Below are positions 1-12,105 of a DNA stretch of 38,380 bases, one piece after another. Numbering within the stretch: position 1 is the stretch's first letter; each line of letters starts with the position of its first letter. The notes beneath the pieces were generated by a model. The model was not told where the DNA came from. It did not search any database and saw nothing but the letters and a program-made list of their open reading frames with translations. A program made the translations under genes and the position numbers. This DNA is from Actinomycetota bacterium. Lineage in GTDB: Bacteria > Actinomycetota > Thermoleophilia > Gaiellales > Gaiellaceae. Location: the NCBI GenBank assembly GCA_005884005.1, contig VAWI01000060.1:1-38380 (forward strand), in the 5' to 3' direction.

Positions 1-1400
1 TCGAAGCCCTGGCCGAGCTACGACCCGAAGACGAGGAGGGGCTTGTGCTCGCGAGGCGCGTGTTCGCCGACGGTCGGACGCGGGCGTACGCATGGGGCCG
101 AGCGGCGGCGCGTACCGACGTTGCGGCCGCGGGCGAACGCCTGATCGCGATGTCGGGGCAGTTCGAGCAGCGGCGCCTTGCGCGCGCCACCTATCAGCTG
201 GACGTGCTCGATGCGTTCTGCGGCGACGAGCAGCTGCGGTGGCGCGCCGAGGCGCGTGTCGCCTGGCGCGAGCTCCAGGCCGCGCGGCGCAGGCACGAAG
301 AGCTGCAGGGCGGAGCCGAGGCCGCGGAAGCAAGGCTGGCCGAGCTGCGGGCGCTGGTCGAGGACACGCTTGGGATGGAGGCCGAGGATGAGGACTCGCT
401 CAGGGCCCAGCGAGAGCGCCTCCGGCATGTGACCGAGCTGGCCTCCGGAGCGGGAGCCGCCGGCGAGGCGCTCGCGCCTGACGACGGCGAGGGTGCGGCA
501 TCCCTCGTCGCCGTCGCCGAGCGAGCGATCTCGCCGCTCGAATCGCTGGCCCCGGAGCTCCGTCGTGTGGGGGACGAGTTGCGGGACGTCGAGCTCCGTC
601 TCCGCGAGGCCGCGACCGAGCTCCGGGGCTTTCTCGCCTCGCTCGACGCGGAGCCGGACCGCCTCGAGCAGATCGAGGCGGAGCTCGACCGAATCGCCGA
701 GGCGAAGCGGCGCTTCCGCTGCACCTCCTACGAAGAGCTGCTGGCACGCGCCGCCGAGGCGCAGGCGGAGCTCGACGCGCTCGAGGGCGGGGCTGATCCG
801 ATCGCGGCCGCCTCGAAGGCGGTCGAAGCAGCGGATCGACGCGTCGAAGAGCTGGCCGCTGCGATGCGCAAAGCGCGGCAAGCCTCGGCGGAGCCTTTCG
901 CGACGGCCGTCGCAGCCGAGCTCGAGGGAATCGGCCTGGGCGACGACGAGTTCCGCGTCGACCTGTCGGAGCACGCGACGGGCCCCGGGATGACAGGCGC
1001 CGACACGGTTACCTTCCAGATCCGCCCGAACGCGGGCTTGCCGTTCGCGCCGGTTGCCGAGACGGCGTCGGGCGGCGAGCTTTCGCGGATCGCGCTCGCG
1101 ATCGCCGCGGTCGGCGGCGGCGAGACGATCGTCTTCGACGAGATCGATGCCGGCATCGGCGGGCAGACGGCGCATGCGGTCGGCGCGACGCTGGAGCGGC
1201 TCGCGAGCCGCGCGCAGGTGCTGACGATCACCCACCTGCCGCAGATCGCAAGCCGCGCCCACCGCCACTTCCGGGTGGAGAAGGTGCCGGGCGACCCGAC
1301 CCACACTCGCATCGAACCGCTCCTCGAAGCGGAGCGGCGCGAGGAGATCCAGCGTATGCTCGGAGGCCAGGAGTTCCTGTCCGCCGTGCAGAGTGACTAG
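1..1400 (+). CDS. recN: DNA repair protein RecN, 3' part (5' end outside window)
   Basis: RecN is an SMC-like ATPase that acts on DNA double-strand breaks in the cytoplasm. The reading frame is open from base 3, upstream of any start codon, so the gene enters the window already in progress. The N-terminal Walker A half lies outside. What is visible is a long, Glu/Ala/Arg-rich coiled coil (about codons 60-300), then the ABC signature ASGGELSRIALA, the Walker B stretch IVFDEIDAGIGG and the switch region TITHLPQIASRAHRHF, all diagnostic of RecN. It is followed 75 bp later by the steA-like gene; recN - steA - mctB - pyrG is the gene order in Mycobacterium and Streptomyces. An SOS box for recN would lie upstream of the window and cannot be judged. 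Confidence 0.96.
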   Translation, partial: EALAELRPEDEEGLVLARRVFADGRTRAYAWGRAAARTDVAAAGERLIAMSGQFEQRRLARATYQLDVLDAFCGDEQLRWRAEARVAWRELQAARRRHEELQGGAEAAEARLAELRALVEDTLGMEAEDEDSLRAQRERLRHVTELASGAGAAGEALAPDDGEGAASLVAVAERAISPLESLAPELRRVGDELRDVELRLREAATELRGFLASLDAEPDRLEQIEAELDRIAEAKRRFRCTSYEELLARAAEAQAELDALEGGADPIAAASKAVEAADRRVEELAAAMRKARQASAEPFATAVAAELEGIGLGDDEFRVDLSEHATGPGMTGADTVTFQIRPNAGLPFAPVAETASGGELSRIALAIAAVGGGETIVFDEIDAGIGGQTAHAVGATLERLASRAQVLTITHLPQIASRAHRHFRVEKVPGDPTHTRIEPLLEAERREEIQRMLGGQEFLSAVQSD

Positions 1401-1475
1401 TTGGCACGGCCACAAGTACCGTTGTGCGCCTAGTGGCCCTCAAACACTCGGGAACCACCAGGCCCGAAGGAACTT

Positions 1476-2621
1476 ATGCCCGCGCCGACTAGCTTCGTCG
1501 AGTTCACGGGGGCCGCGAAGCTCGACCGGCGTACAAAGAACCTGGTCCGGCGACTCGGTCCTGGAGACGTCGCGGTCATCGATCACACCGATCTCGACCG
1601 CGTCTCCGCCGAGGAGCTGCTCGAGTCCGGGGTGCGGGTCGTCGTCAACGTGGCGAGCTCTCAGAGCGGGCGCTTCCCGAATCCGGGGCCGCTCCTGCTC
1701 GTGCGAGGCGGGGTTCGGCTGATCGATGCACCCGGCGCGCCGATCTTCGACGAGGTGTCCGAGGGCGAGTTTGTCACCGTCCGGGGGGCGAGCGTCTTCC
1801 GGAACGGCGATTGCGTCGCCGCCGGACGGACGCTGTCAGCCGACGACCTTGCGGGCGCGATCGCGGAGCAGCGCGGCAGGGTCACGGAGGCGCTCGAGTC
1901 GTTCGCCGACAACACCCTCCGCTATCTGCGGGAAGAGGGCCGGCTGCTGTCCGAGGGAATCGACTTCCCGCCGCTGCAGACGCGTTTCAGAGATCGGCAC
2001 GCCCTCGTCGTCGCGCGCGGCCCCGGCCATAAGCGCGATCTGCGGATCGTGCGGCCCTACATCCGTGACTTCAAGCCCGTCCTGGTCGGCGTCGACGGCG
2101 GTGCAGACGCGCTGCTCGAGGCCGGCTACAAGCCCGACGTGATCGTCGGCGACATGGATTCCGTCTCCGACCGGGCGCTCAAGACTCGCGCCGAGAAGGT
2201 CGTCCACGCATACACCGACGGCGACGCCCCGGGACAGGAACGGGTCGAGTCGCTCGGGCTCGAGCACCATGTCGTCCGCGCGCCTGGGATCAGCGAGGAC
2301 GTGGCCCTACTGCTTGCATACGAGAAGGGCGCCGAGCTGATCGTCGCGGTCGGGACGCACTTCAACCTGATCGAGTTCCTGGAGCGAAATCGCGCCGGGA
2401 TGTCGTCGACCTTCGTCACTCGTTTGAAGGTCGGTGAGATCCTGATCGACGCCAAAGGCGTCTCGCGCCTCGTCTCGCGCCGTGTCGGCTTGATGCCATT
2501 GATTACCTTCGCGCTCACGGGCCTGGCCGCGATCGTCGTGGCGATCGTCGCCTCGCCGGCGCTGCGGCGGCTGATCGGCTTGCTGACCGACCGCCTTCGC
2601 GACCTGCTCGGGCTCGCCTGA
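1476..2621 (+). CDS. steA: SteA-like cytokinetic-ring protein
   Basis: 381 residues. SteA-family proteins form a membrane complex with SteB/MctB-like partners and take part in actinobacterial cell division; the precise biochemical role is unsettled. The central part (about residues 180-290) resembles a thiamin-pyrophosphokinase fold, with VDGGADALLEAGYKPDVIVGD followed by MDSVSD. A hydrophobic segment near residues 340-362 would be a single C-terminal transmembrane helix. The ATG is supported by AAGGA at 1467-1471. The gene sits between recN and the MctB/SteB-like gene as in Mycobacterium and Streptomyces, which supports the name. The assignment rests on motif recognition and synteny. Confidence 0.88.
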   Translation: MPAPTSFVEFTGAAKLDRRTKNLVRRLGPGDVAVIDHTDLDRVSAEELLESGVRVVVNVASSQSGRFPNPGPLLLVRGGVRLIDAPGAPIFDEVSEGEFVTVRGASVFRNGDCVAAGRTLSADDLAGAIAEQRGRVTEALESFADNTLRYLREEGRLLSEGIDFPPLQTRFRDRHALVVARGPGHKRDLRIVRPYIRDFKPVLVGVDGGADALLEAGYKPDVIVGDMDSVSDRALKTRAEKVVHAYTDGDAPGQERVESLGLEHHVVRAPGISEDVALLLAYEKGAELIVAVGTHFNLIEFLERNRAGMSSTFVTRLKVGEILIDAKGVSRLVSRRVGLMPLITFALTGLAAIVVAIVASPALRRLIGLLTDRLRDLLGLA

Positions 2622-2892
2622 GTCGCCCGGCGTTTTCAACGAACGCTGGCCGCGCCGAGAGCTCGTCAGCGGCTCGAGGAAGCATTCGGCCGCGACGTGA
2701 ATAGGCGGGTGACCCGCCGGCTCGAAAGGGATCGGCCGCTTGAAAGCCACCGGCCGCTCCTAGGATCACGCGCACGCGACCCCCACCCGTCAAAGGGTGG
2801 GTTAACAGCCCGCCACCCTCGCTGCGAGCCTAGCGCCGGACTTCGCGCCGGTGCGTGACCCAAGTGCACGAAAACAGCAACGATTAATCCAC
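2622..2892. other. 271-bp intergenic region with hairpins
   Basis: No convincing gene. It contains a GGCGGG/CCCGCC hairpin (2704-2718), a TAGGAT hexamer at 2761-2766 that could be a -10 element, a perfect 7-bp hairpin at 2782-2801, and a further palindromic stretch before the SRPBCC start. Open frames through it have no start context and look like chance frames in G+C-rich DNA. Confidence 0.6.
2782..2801. repeat. CCCACCC-N6-GGGTGGG hairpin, copy 1
   Basis: Perfect 7-bp inverted repeat CCCACCC (2782-2788) and GGGTGGG (2795-2801) around the 6-nt loop GTCAAA. A near-identical hairpin with an unrelated loop occurs at 11819-11840. No T-tract follows, so it is not a textbook intrinsic terminator. 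Confidence 0.6.
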
Positions 2893-3321
2893 ATGCCGGC
2901 CTACTCCGCAGCGCGCGACCTCCCCGCCTCCCGCGAGGACGTGTGGGCTTACCTCGCCGAGCCGAACCATCTCGATGATTGGTGGCCCGGACTCCACGGG
3001 GTTGAGCCCGACCGTCGAGGCCTCGCGCCGGGCGCGCGCTGGCGCATTCAGGGCCGTGAGCGGCCGGCGTACGTCCTCGGCCGGAGACCCGACTTCGCGG
3101 GGACGCTCATCTTCCTCGCCGTCAGGCCGCCCGAGTTCGCGGCCTGGCAGTTCGTCGAGGCCCGCCTCGACGTCGAACTACAGTTGACGGAAAGGGCGGC
3201 AGACCGCACCCGCGTCGAGCTCACCGTCAGTGCGCCGCTCCTCAGTGGTCTGCGTCGATCGCTTCCGCACAAGGCGCTGACGCGGTTGCAGGCCCTGTGC
3301 CAGACTGCGGCGGAGGGCTAG
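2893..3321 (+). CDS. SRPBCC (polyketide cyclase/dehydrase-like) family protein
   Basis: 142 residues. The N-terminus, with SREDVWAYLAEPNHLDDWWPG, is the typical first strand and helix of the START/SRPBCC fold, a hydrophobic-ligand-binding helix-grip; alternating hydrophobic strands fill the rest. The ligand cannot be told from sequence. A GTG at 2851 in the same frame is possible, but the domain begins right after the ATG at 2893, so the shorter form is preferred. There is no Shine-Dalgarno sequence; ATTAAT at 2883-2888 could be a -10 for a nearly leaderless start. It lies between steA and the mctB/steB-like gene, where it interrupts the usual order, and its stop codon is 4 nt before the next ATG. 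Confidence 0.78.
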   Translation: MPAYSAARDLPASREDVWAYLAEPNHLDDWWPGLHGVEPDRRGLAPGARWRIQGRERPAYVLGRRPDFAGTLIFLAVRPPEFAAWQFVEARLDVELQLTERAADRTRVELTVSAPLLSGLRRSLPHKALTRLQALCQTAAEG

Positions 3322-3325
3322 GCCT

Positions 3326-4205
3326 ATGTTCGACCTCCGCTACCACGTCGCGTCGCTTGCGGCGGTCTTCCTCGCGCTCGTGATCGGGATTCTCGTCGGG
3401 GTGGGAATCGCCGACCGCGGTTACGTCGACAAGGCGCAACGAGGACTGCTCGAGCAGCGCATCACCAAGCTTCGCAGCGACCTCAGCGACGCTCGGACAC
3501 ACGCGGACAACCTCGAGGCGCAGCAACGCGCAACGCAGGCTTTCGTGACCGACACCTACCCGGAGTTGATGGCGAACCGACTGCGCGGGAAGAGCATCGC
3601 GCTCGTCTTCCTCGGGCCCTCGGACGCGCACATCCAGGCGAGCCTCGAGCAGGCGCTCACCGACGCCGGAGCGAGTGGCTGGGTGCGCGTCCGCGCGCTG
3701 AAGTTTCCCCTCGACGTCCCTCAGATCGACAACACACTCGCCGGGGATCCCGCGCTGGCGCGTTACATCGGCGATGCCCGTCTGCCCGCGCTCGGCAAGA
3801 GTCTCGCCGAAGAGCTTGCGGCCGGCGGAAAGGCGCCGCTCTGGACAACACTCGCCGAGCAGATCGTGGCGGAACGCGCCGGCAGCGAGAAGCAGCCGGC
3901 CGACGGCGTCGTCGTCGTGCGCACCGCCGGCAAGCAGTACCACGGGACGGCGAAGTTCCTGACCGGTTTCTACTCGGGCCTGATCGACGCTCCGGTGCCG
4001 GTCATCGGCGTCGAGACGACGGACGCCAGTCAGTCGACCGTGAGGGCGTTCCAGCGCAACGGGATCTCGAGCGTCGACGACGTCGACGACCCGATCGGCC
4101 GCTTCGCGCTCACCCTGCTCCTCGACGGCGCCAGGGCAGGCCATTACGGTGTCAAGCCGAGCGCGGCAGATGGAGTGCTGCCACCGCTCGAAACGGCTCC
4201 GCGAG

Positions 4206-4213
<8 letters not shown>
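3326..4213 (+). CDS. MctB/SteB-like membrane-anchored protein (copper transporter MctB family)
   Basis: 295 residues. The start MFDLRYHVASLAAVFLALVI is the hallmark of the MctB family: one N-terminal transmembrane helix (about residues 9-29) with the remainder outside the membrane, beginning with a coiled coil (about 33-70). In mycobacteria the homologue was linked to copper homeostasis; in corynebacteria the same family (SteB) pairs with SteA in division. GGAGGG at 3312-3317 is a good ribosome binding site. It is co-directional with steA and the fusion glycosyltransferase that follows, whose start overlaps its stop codon. I favour the SteA-partner role because steA is adjacent, but the sequence cannot decide between the two. 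Confidence 0.87.
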
Positions 4214-7069
<2,856 letters not shown>

Positions 7070-7075
7070 ACCTAC

Positions 7076-7289
7076 GGCGTCGCTTGCGACGCCGACTGAA
7101 AGGCCGTGGCGGCTTCGCCGCCGCGGCCGTCTAAACCCGGGTGGCAAAACCAGCGCGGGTCGGCGTTGGACACGCTCGCGGCCTGAGGCGTCGCTTGCGA
7201 CGCCGACTGAAAGGCCGTGGCGGCTTCGCCGCCGCGGCCGTCTAAACCCGGGTGGCAAAACCAGCGCGGGTCGGCGTTGGACACGCTCG
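7076..7289. repeat. Tandem pair of two-hairpin repeats (copies A and B, 111-bp period)
   Basis: Bases 7076-7178 and 7187-7289 are identical over 103 bp. Each unit begins with GGCGTCGCTTGCGACGCC, a perfect 8-bp stem with a TT turn, continues with a long G+C hairpin (GGCCGTGGCGG...CCGCCGCGGCC around CTTCG), then GTCTAAACCCGGGTGGC and a tail ending TTGGACACGCTCG. The pair starts 6 bp after the pyrG stop. Related units occur at 27886, 29764, 31140, 31474 and 31551. No coding function: frames through it give the meaningless recurring peptide LNPGGK. Confidence 0.92.
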
Positions 7290-7297
7290 TGGCGCCT

Positions 7298-7303
7298 TAA
7301 GAT
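7298..7303 (+). promoter_or_regulatory. Probable -10 element of the M20 peptidase operon
   Basis: TAAGAT ends 7 nt before the GTG at 7311, so transcription would start at or next to the start codon. TTGGAC at 7277-7282, inside the last unit of the tandem repeat, could be a weak -35 (15-bp spacer). No Shine-Dalgarno sequence is present, which fits a leaderless mRNA. Confidence 0.5.
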
Positions 7304-7310
7304 CGGCCTC

Positions 7311-8429
7311 GTGGAGTTGCCCGAGGTCGCCGAGCTCTTTGTCGAGCTTGCGCGGGTGCCGAGCCCGCCCGGGCAGGAACGCGCGGTTGCCGACCAGGTG
7401 CTCGAGTATCTCCGCGCGCTCGCGCTCCCGGTCGACGAGGACGATGCCGGCGGCCGGATCGACTCGACGATCGGCAATCTCCTCTGCCGTATCGAGCCGA
7501 ATGCCGAAGGCGCGCCGCTCTTCTTCTGCGCCCATCTCGACACGGTGCCGCCGGCAGGGTCGATCGAGCCGGTGCTCGAGGACGGCGTCATCCGCAACGC
7601 GGGTGGCACGATCCTCGGCGCCGACAACAAGGCCGCCGTGGCCGCGATGCTCGAGGCCGCGCGGCGGGTCGTGGCCGAGAACCGCCCGCACGGCGGGATC
7701 GAGCTGCTCTTCACGCCGAAGGAGGAGGTCGGGCTTCGCGGCGCCGCGGCCTTCGACCAGGAGCGCCTGCGCGCGAGGATCGGCTATGTCTACGACCACG
7801 CCGGCCCAATCGGCGAGGTGATCCTCGGGGCCCCCTACCAGTGCAAGCTGGACGTCTCGTTCCACGGGCGGGCCGCCCATTCGGGCATGTACCCCGAGGA
7901 GGGGCGTTCGGCGATCGTCGCCGCTGCGCGCGCGATCGCGGATCTTCGGCTCGGGCGGCTCGACGAGGAGACGACGGCCAACGTGGGGGAGGTTCACGGC
8001 GGCACGGCCCGAAACATCATCCCGGAGCGATGCTCGTTCGCCGCCGAGGCGCGCTGCCACGACGAGCGCAAGCTCGGCGAGCTCATCCAGGAGATGCTGG
8101 AGACGATCACCTTTGCCGCCCAGCTCGCCGACTGCGACGTGGAAACCGAGGTCGACCCGAGCGCGCAGGGCTACCGTTTCAAGCGCGATGACGAGCCGGT
8201 GCGGATCGCTGCAGCTGCGCTCGAGCGGAGCGGGTTCCAGCCCACCTACGGACTCAGCGGCGGCGGCGCCGACGCAAACGTCTTCAACGCGCGGGGCCTG
8301 CAGTGCCTGAACCTCGCAAACGGGATGACGGACATCCACACGCCTGACGAGCGGATCGCGGTCGCGGACCTCGAGCGGATGGTCGATGTGACACTCGCGC
8401 TCGTGGAGGTCGCGCGCGATGGCTCTTAG
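7311..8429 (+). CDS. M20-family metallopeptidase (peptidase T-like)
   Basis: 372 residues. M20 enzymes are cytoplasmic two-zinc aminopeptidases or deacylases. Zinc and catalytic motifs are in place: FFCAHLDTVPP (His75, Asp77), LGADNKAA (Asp105), FTPKEEVGLRG (Glu138 base, Glu139), with a lid domain around RAAHSGMYPEEGRSA and a C-terminal zinc His in NGMTDIHTPDE. The substrate cannot be deduced; a PepT-like tripeptidase is the nearest guess. The same frame stays open upstream through the repeat and into pyrG, but homology begins at GTG 7311, which also has a -10-like hexamer 7 nt upstream. Its 3' end overlaps the DUF3866 gene by 11 bp, and it heads a tightly packed run ending with ald. Confidence 0.88.
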   Translation: MELPEVAELFVELARVPSPPGQERAVADQVLEYLRALALPVDEDDAGGRIDSTIGNLLCRIEPNAEGAPLFFCAHLDTVPPAGSIEPVLEDGVIRNAGGTILGADNKAAVAAMLEAARRVVAENRPHGGIELLFTPKEEVGLRGAAAFDQERLRARIGYVYDHAGPIGEVILGAPYQCKLDVSFHGRAAHSGMYPEEGRSAIVAAARAIADLRLGRLDEETTANVGEVHGGTARNIIPERCSFAAEARCHDERKLGELIQEMLETITFAAQLADCDVETEVDPSAQGYRFKRDDEPVRIAAAALERSGFQPTYGLSGGGADANVFNARGLQCLNLANGMTDIHTPDERIAVADLERMVDVTLALVEVARDGS

Positions 8430-9402
8430 TCTCCGCCGCGGCAGGGTGACGGCGATCGCGGAGCGGCACGAGGGACTCGTCCGCTGCGAAGTCGACGGCG
8501 AGGCGTGCGTCGCCTACCCGGCGCTGACGGGCGCGGTCGCGCTGGGCGACGAGGTCGTCGTCAACGTCCAGGGACGGGAGCTCGGCCTCGGCTCAGGTGG
8601 CTTCGACGTCCTCCACGTCAACCTGACGCGGGGCCTCGACCTGCCCACAGCGCCGGGCGCGCATGTGATGAAGCTGCCCTACACACCGGCGCAGTACGCC
8701 GTTCGCCACGCCGAGGAGGACGGGCCGGTGGCGGAAGCGCTCGGCGGGTTGCCGGTCGTCTGCTGCTCGTTGCACAGCCAGGTTGCGCCTGTCTGCGCCG
8801 CGCTCGCTGGTCTTCGCGTGGCTTGCGTCCAAGTCGCGGGCGGCGCGCTCCCGCTGGGGCTCTCGGACACCCTTCGGGCGCTGGTGGCACGAGAGCTGAT
8901 CGCCACGACCGTGACGGCAGGCTCCTGCTTCGGTGGCGACGTCGAGTGCGTCACTGCCGCCTCGGCTTTCGCATGGGCCTCCGCGGGTGGTTTCGATGCG
9001 GTCGTGTGCGCGATCGGACCCGGAATCGTCGGCACGGGCTCGAGACTCGGTCACGGGGGTCTCGCGGCGGCGGATGCCGCGAACACGGCCGCGGCGCTCG
9101 GCGGCGCTCCGGTGCTCGCTGTGCGTGTCTCGAGCGGAGACGAGCGGGAGCGTCACCGGGGCGTTTCGCACCACACGCGCGCGGTCGTCGATCTCTGCCT
9201 CGGCGAGGTCGCGATCGCCTGGCCGGCCGGCCTCGACGCTCCTGGCTGGCTCGACAAGCGGCGCGAGGTCGATGTCGGCGAGTGGCGCGAGGCGTGCGAA
9301 GACCTCCCGCTCGAGCACATGGGCCGCGGCCCCGATGACGATCCGTGGTTCTTCGCCTCCGCCTTCGCCGCCGGCAAGCTCGCGCGAACACTCGTAGGCT
9401 GA
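8419..9402 (+). CDS. DUF3866 family protein
   Basis: 327 residues. Members of this family are common in actinobacteria and some Firmicutes and have no known function. Visible features are an N-terminal beta-rich part with GDEVVVNVQGRELGLGSGGFDVLHVNL, then a Rossmann-like Gly/Ala-rich region with VCCSLHSQVAPV and AIGPGIVGTGSRLGHGG, and the conserved RGVSHHTRAV stretch. There is no signal peptide or clear membrane segment. The ATG lies inside the end of the M20 gene, and its TGA overlaps the ATG of the aldo/keto reductase, so translation is probably coupled. I recognise the family but can assign no activity. Confidence 0.85.
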   Translation: MALSLRRGRVTAIAERHEGLVRCEVDGEACVAYPALTGAVALGDEVVVNVQGRELGLGSGGFDVLHVNLTRGLDLPTAPGAHVMKLPYTPAQYAVRHAEEDGPVAEALGGLPVVCCSLHSQVAPVCAALAGLRVACVQVAGGALPLGLSDTLRALVARELIATTVTAGSCFGGDVECVTAASAFAWASAGGFDAVVCAIGPGIVGTGSRLGHGGLAAADAANTAAALGGAPVLAVRVSSGDERERHRGVSHHTRAVVDLCLGEVAIAWPAGLDAPGWLDKRREVDVGEWREACEDLPLEHMGRGPDDDPWFFASAFAAGKLARTLVG

Positions 9403-10175
9403 TGGACGAACGGCGGCTTGGCCCGGTCGTCGGCCTCGGCAGCTGGCAGTCGTTCGACGACGACGCTGCGCTTGCCCGCGAGGTCGTCGCCACGACACTC
9501 GACGCGGGGTGCCGTGTCCTCGACTCGTCCCCGATGTACGGCGGCGCCGAACGGGCGCTGAGCGGCGTCGTTCGCGAACGTCGCGGCGAGGTCGCGGTGG
9601 CGACCAAGATCTGGGCGCGGTCCCTCGGCGAAGGGCGGGCGCAGTACGAGCGCCAGCGCGCCTGGTTCGGGCGCGTCGAGGTCGAACAGGTCCACAACCT
9701 CGTGCTCTGGCGCGAGCATCTCGCCTGGCTCGAAGAAGAGCGATCGGCCGGCCGGATCGACCTCCTCGGGGTGACTCATTTCAGCTCCGGCTCGTTTGGT
9801 GAGCTGGCCGAAGCGCTCGAGACAAAGCGTTTCCAGACCGTGCAGCTGCCGCTCAACCCGCGCCAGCGCGAAGCCGAGCGCGAGCTGCTTCCGCTCGCGG
9901 CCAAGCTCGGCGTCGCGGTGATCGTGATGCGCCCGCTCGGCGGTGAGGGCTCGGTGATCCCTGCGCCGCCGAGCGACGAGCTGGAGCCTCTCCGCCCGTT
10001 CGGGATCGAGACCTGGCAGCAGGCCTTGCTCAAGTGGGCGCTCTCGGACCAGCGGGTCGACCTCGTGATTCCGGCGACGAGGAATCCTGAGCACGCACGC
10101 GCGAACGCCGCGGCCGGCTCCCCACCCTGGCTCGGTCCCGACGAGCGCGCGCTCGTGGAACGATTGGCGGCATGA
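9402..10175 (+). CDS. Aldo/keto reductase family protein
   Basis: 257 residues. Members are NAD(P)H-dependent oxidoreductases with a TIM barrel. The catalytic set is recognisable: Asp41 and Tyr46 in DSSPMYGGAE, Lys69 in VATKIW and His98 in VHNLVLW. The C-terminal PATRNPEHARANAAA corresponds to the cofactor-binding end of the barrel. The ATG at 9402 shares its A with the stop codon of the DUF3866 gene (TGATG), and the stop overlaps the Nudix ATG (ATGA). At 257 residues it is compact compared with the usual 280-330. Substrate unknown. Confidence 0.85.
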   Translation: MDERRLGPVVGLGSWQSFDDDAALAREVVATTLDAGCRVLDSSPMYGGAERALSGVVRERRGEVAVATKIWARSLGEGRAQYERQRAWFGRVEVEQVHNLVLWREHLAWLEEERSAGRIDLLGVTHFSSGSFGELAEALETKRFQTVQLPLNPRQREAERELLPLAAKLGVAVIVMRPLGGEGSVIPAPPSDELEPLRPFGIETWQQALLKWALSDQRVDLVIPATRNPEHARANAAAGSPPWLGPDERALVERLAA

Positions 10176-10669
10176 AGCCGGACGACTCGCGGCGGGTCTT
10201 CGAGGGGAAGCAGATCAGTGTCGACGTCGAGCGCTGGGGCGACCACGACCGCGAGATCGTCCGCCATCCCGGCGCGGTCGCAATCGTGGCCGCCGACACG
10301 GAGGGGAAAGTGACGCTCGTCCGCCAGCTGCGCGAGCCCCCACGCAAACGCCTGTTGGAGCTGCCGGCCGGCAAGCGCGAGCCCGACGAGGAGCCGCTTG
10401 CGACGGCAAAGCGCGAGCTCGTGGAGGAGGTCGGGCTGGCCGGCGGCGAGTGGCGGCTCGCGGCGACCTTCTTCTCGACGCCCGGGTTTTGCGACGAGCT
10501 GGTCCGCGTCTACATCGCCGAGGGCGTCGAGGAGACCGAGCGTGCGCCGCAGGACGACGAGGAGATCGAGCTGGTTCGCGTGCCGGTGGCCGAGCTCGAG
10601 CCGATGCTTTCGCAGATCGAGGACGCGAAGACGCTTGCGGGGCTGCTCCTCTACCTGCACGAAAGGTAG
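10172..10669 (+). CDS. Nudix hydrolase, ADP-ribose pyrophosphatase type
   Basis: 165 residues. The complete Nudix box Gx5Ex7REUxEExGU runs from GKREPDE to RELVEEVGL. The upstream VTLVRQLREPPRKRLLELPAG is typical of ADP-ribose pyrophosphatases, which hydrolyse ADP-ribose to AMP and ribose 5-phosphate, and a Nudix gene with this role occurs next to pyrG/ald in related actinobacteria. The ATG overlaps the aldo/keto reductase stop (ATGA). The stop codon TAG forms part of a TAGGGT hexamer 8 nt before the ald start. Confidence 0.9.
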   Translation: MKPDDSRRVFEGKQISVDVERWGDHDREIVRHPGAVAIVAADTEGKVTLVRQLREPPRKRLLELPAGKREPDEEPLATAKRELVEEVGLAGGEWRLAATFFSTPGFCDELVRVYIAEGVEETERAPQDDEEIELVRVPVAELEPMLSQIEDAKTLAGLLLYLHER

Positions 10670-10680
10670 GGTTGGCCGGC

Positions 10681-11805
<1,125 letters not shown>

Positions 11806-11818
11806 CGGGAACCCGCAC

Positions 11819-11840
11819 CCCCACCCTTAATTGGGTGGGG
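11819..11840. repeat. CCCCACCC-N6-GGGTGGGG hairpin, copy 2
   Basis: Perfect 8-bp inverted repeat CCCCACCC (11819-11826) and GGGTGGGG (11833-11840) around TTAATT, 13 bp after the ald stop. Same stem as the hairpin at 2782-2801 but with a different loop. A further hairpin with a T-run follows at 11937. Confidence 0.65.
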
Positions 11841-11936
11841 CGTTGCCCTCCGCCGCCCACGAAAGCGACGATAACGCTGAAAAGCGCACCCGTGCGTGTC
11901 TCAGTTGCATCGATTTCGGGACGTTCGGTGAGCGGT

Positions 11937-11979
11937 CGCCGAGAAGAGCGGAACTACGAACTGCGCTCCTCGGCGTTTT
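11937..11979 (+). terminator. Candidate intrinsic terminator downstream of ald
   Basis: CGCCGAG-AA-GAGCG (11937-11950) pairs with CGCTCCTCGGCG (11964-11975), leaving a 13-nt loop and a two-A bulge, and TTTT follows at 11976-11979. It would stop transcripts coming from ald. The loop contains the stop codon of the reverse-strand small protein gene, so it also marks the convergent boundary. Confidence 0.55.
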
Positions 11980-12085
11980 CTCGTTTCGGGCTGACCTTCA
12001 CGACCAGCCACGTCACGGCCGCGGCGACTGCAATCACGGAAACGATGAACGCCAGCAAGCCGATCAGTCCCAGGGCATTAGCCAT
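11954..12085 (-). CDS. Small single-pass membrane protein (43 residues)
   Basis: 43 residues: a short N-terminus MANALGL, one hydrophobic helix (about residues 6-30, GLLAFIVSVIAVAAAVTWLVV) and a charged tail (KVSPKRENAEERSS). No family recognised. The longer frame starting at 12238 is rejected because it reads through deoB and has an arginine-rich nonsense N-terminus. Evidence that the short form is real: its ATG lies 9 nt behind TATTCT on the reverse strand, and that hexamer overlaps the TAGAAT in front of deoB, so the two genes appear to share a bidirectional promoter. Only 20 bp separate the two start codons. Confidence 0.6.
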   Translation of the reverse strand: MANALGLIGLLAFIVSVIAVAAAVTWLVVKVSPKRENAEERSS

Positions 12086-12093
12086 GACCGACC

Positions 12094-12100
12094 TAGAATA
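12094..12100. promoter_or_regulatory. Shared bidirectional -10 element TAGAATA
   Basis: Forward, TAGAAT (12094-12099) ends 6 nt before the deoB GTG (12106). On the reverse strand TATTCT (12100-12095) ends 9 nt before the ATG (12085) of the small membrane protein. Predicted start sites are about 18 bp apart; deoB would be leaderless. No clear -35 element is visible on either side. Confidence 0.6.
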
Positions 12101-12105
12101 GCCAC

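Noticed and set aside
2698-2854. Small ORF between steA and the SRPBCC gene starting at GTG 2698
   Set aside because: Arg/Pro-rich composition, no binding site and passage through the 2782-2801 hairpin suggest a chance frame.
7076-7289. CRISPR array
   Set aside because: Only two identical 103-bp units with no unique spacers; hairpin structure and dispersal elsewhere point to a REP-like repeat.
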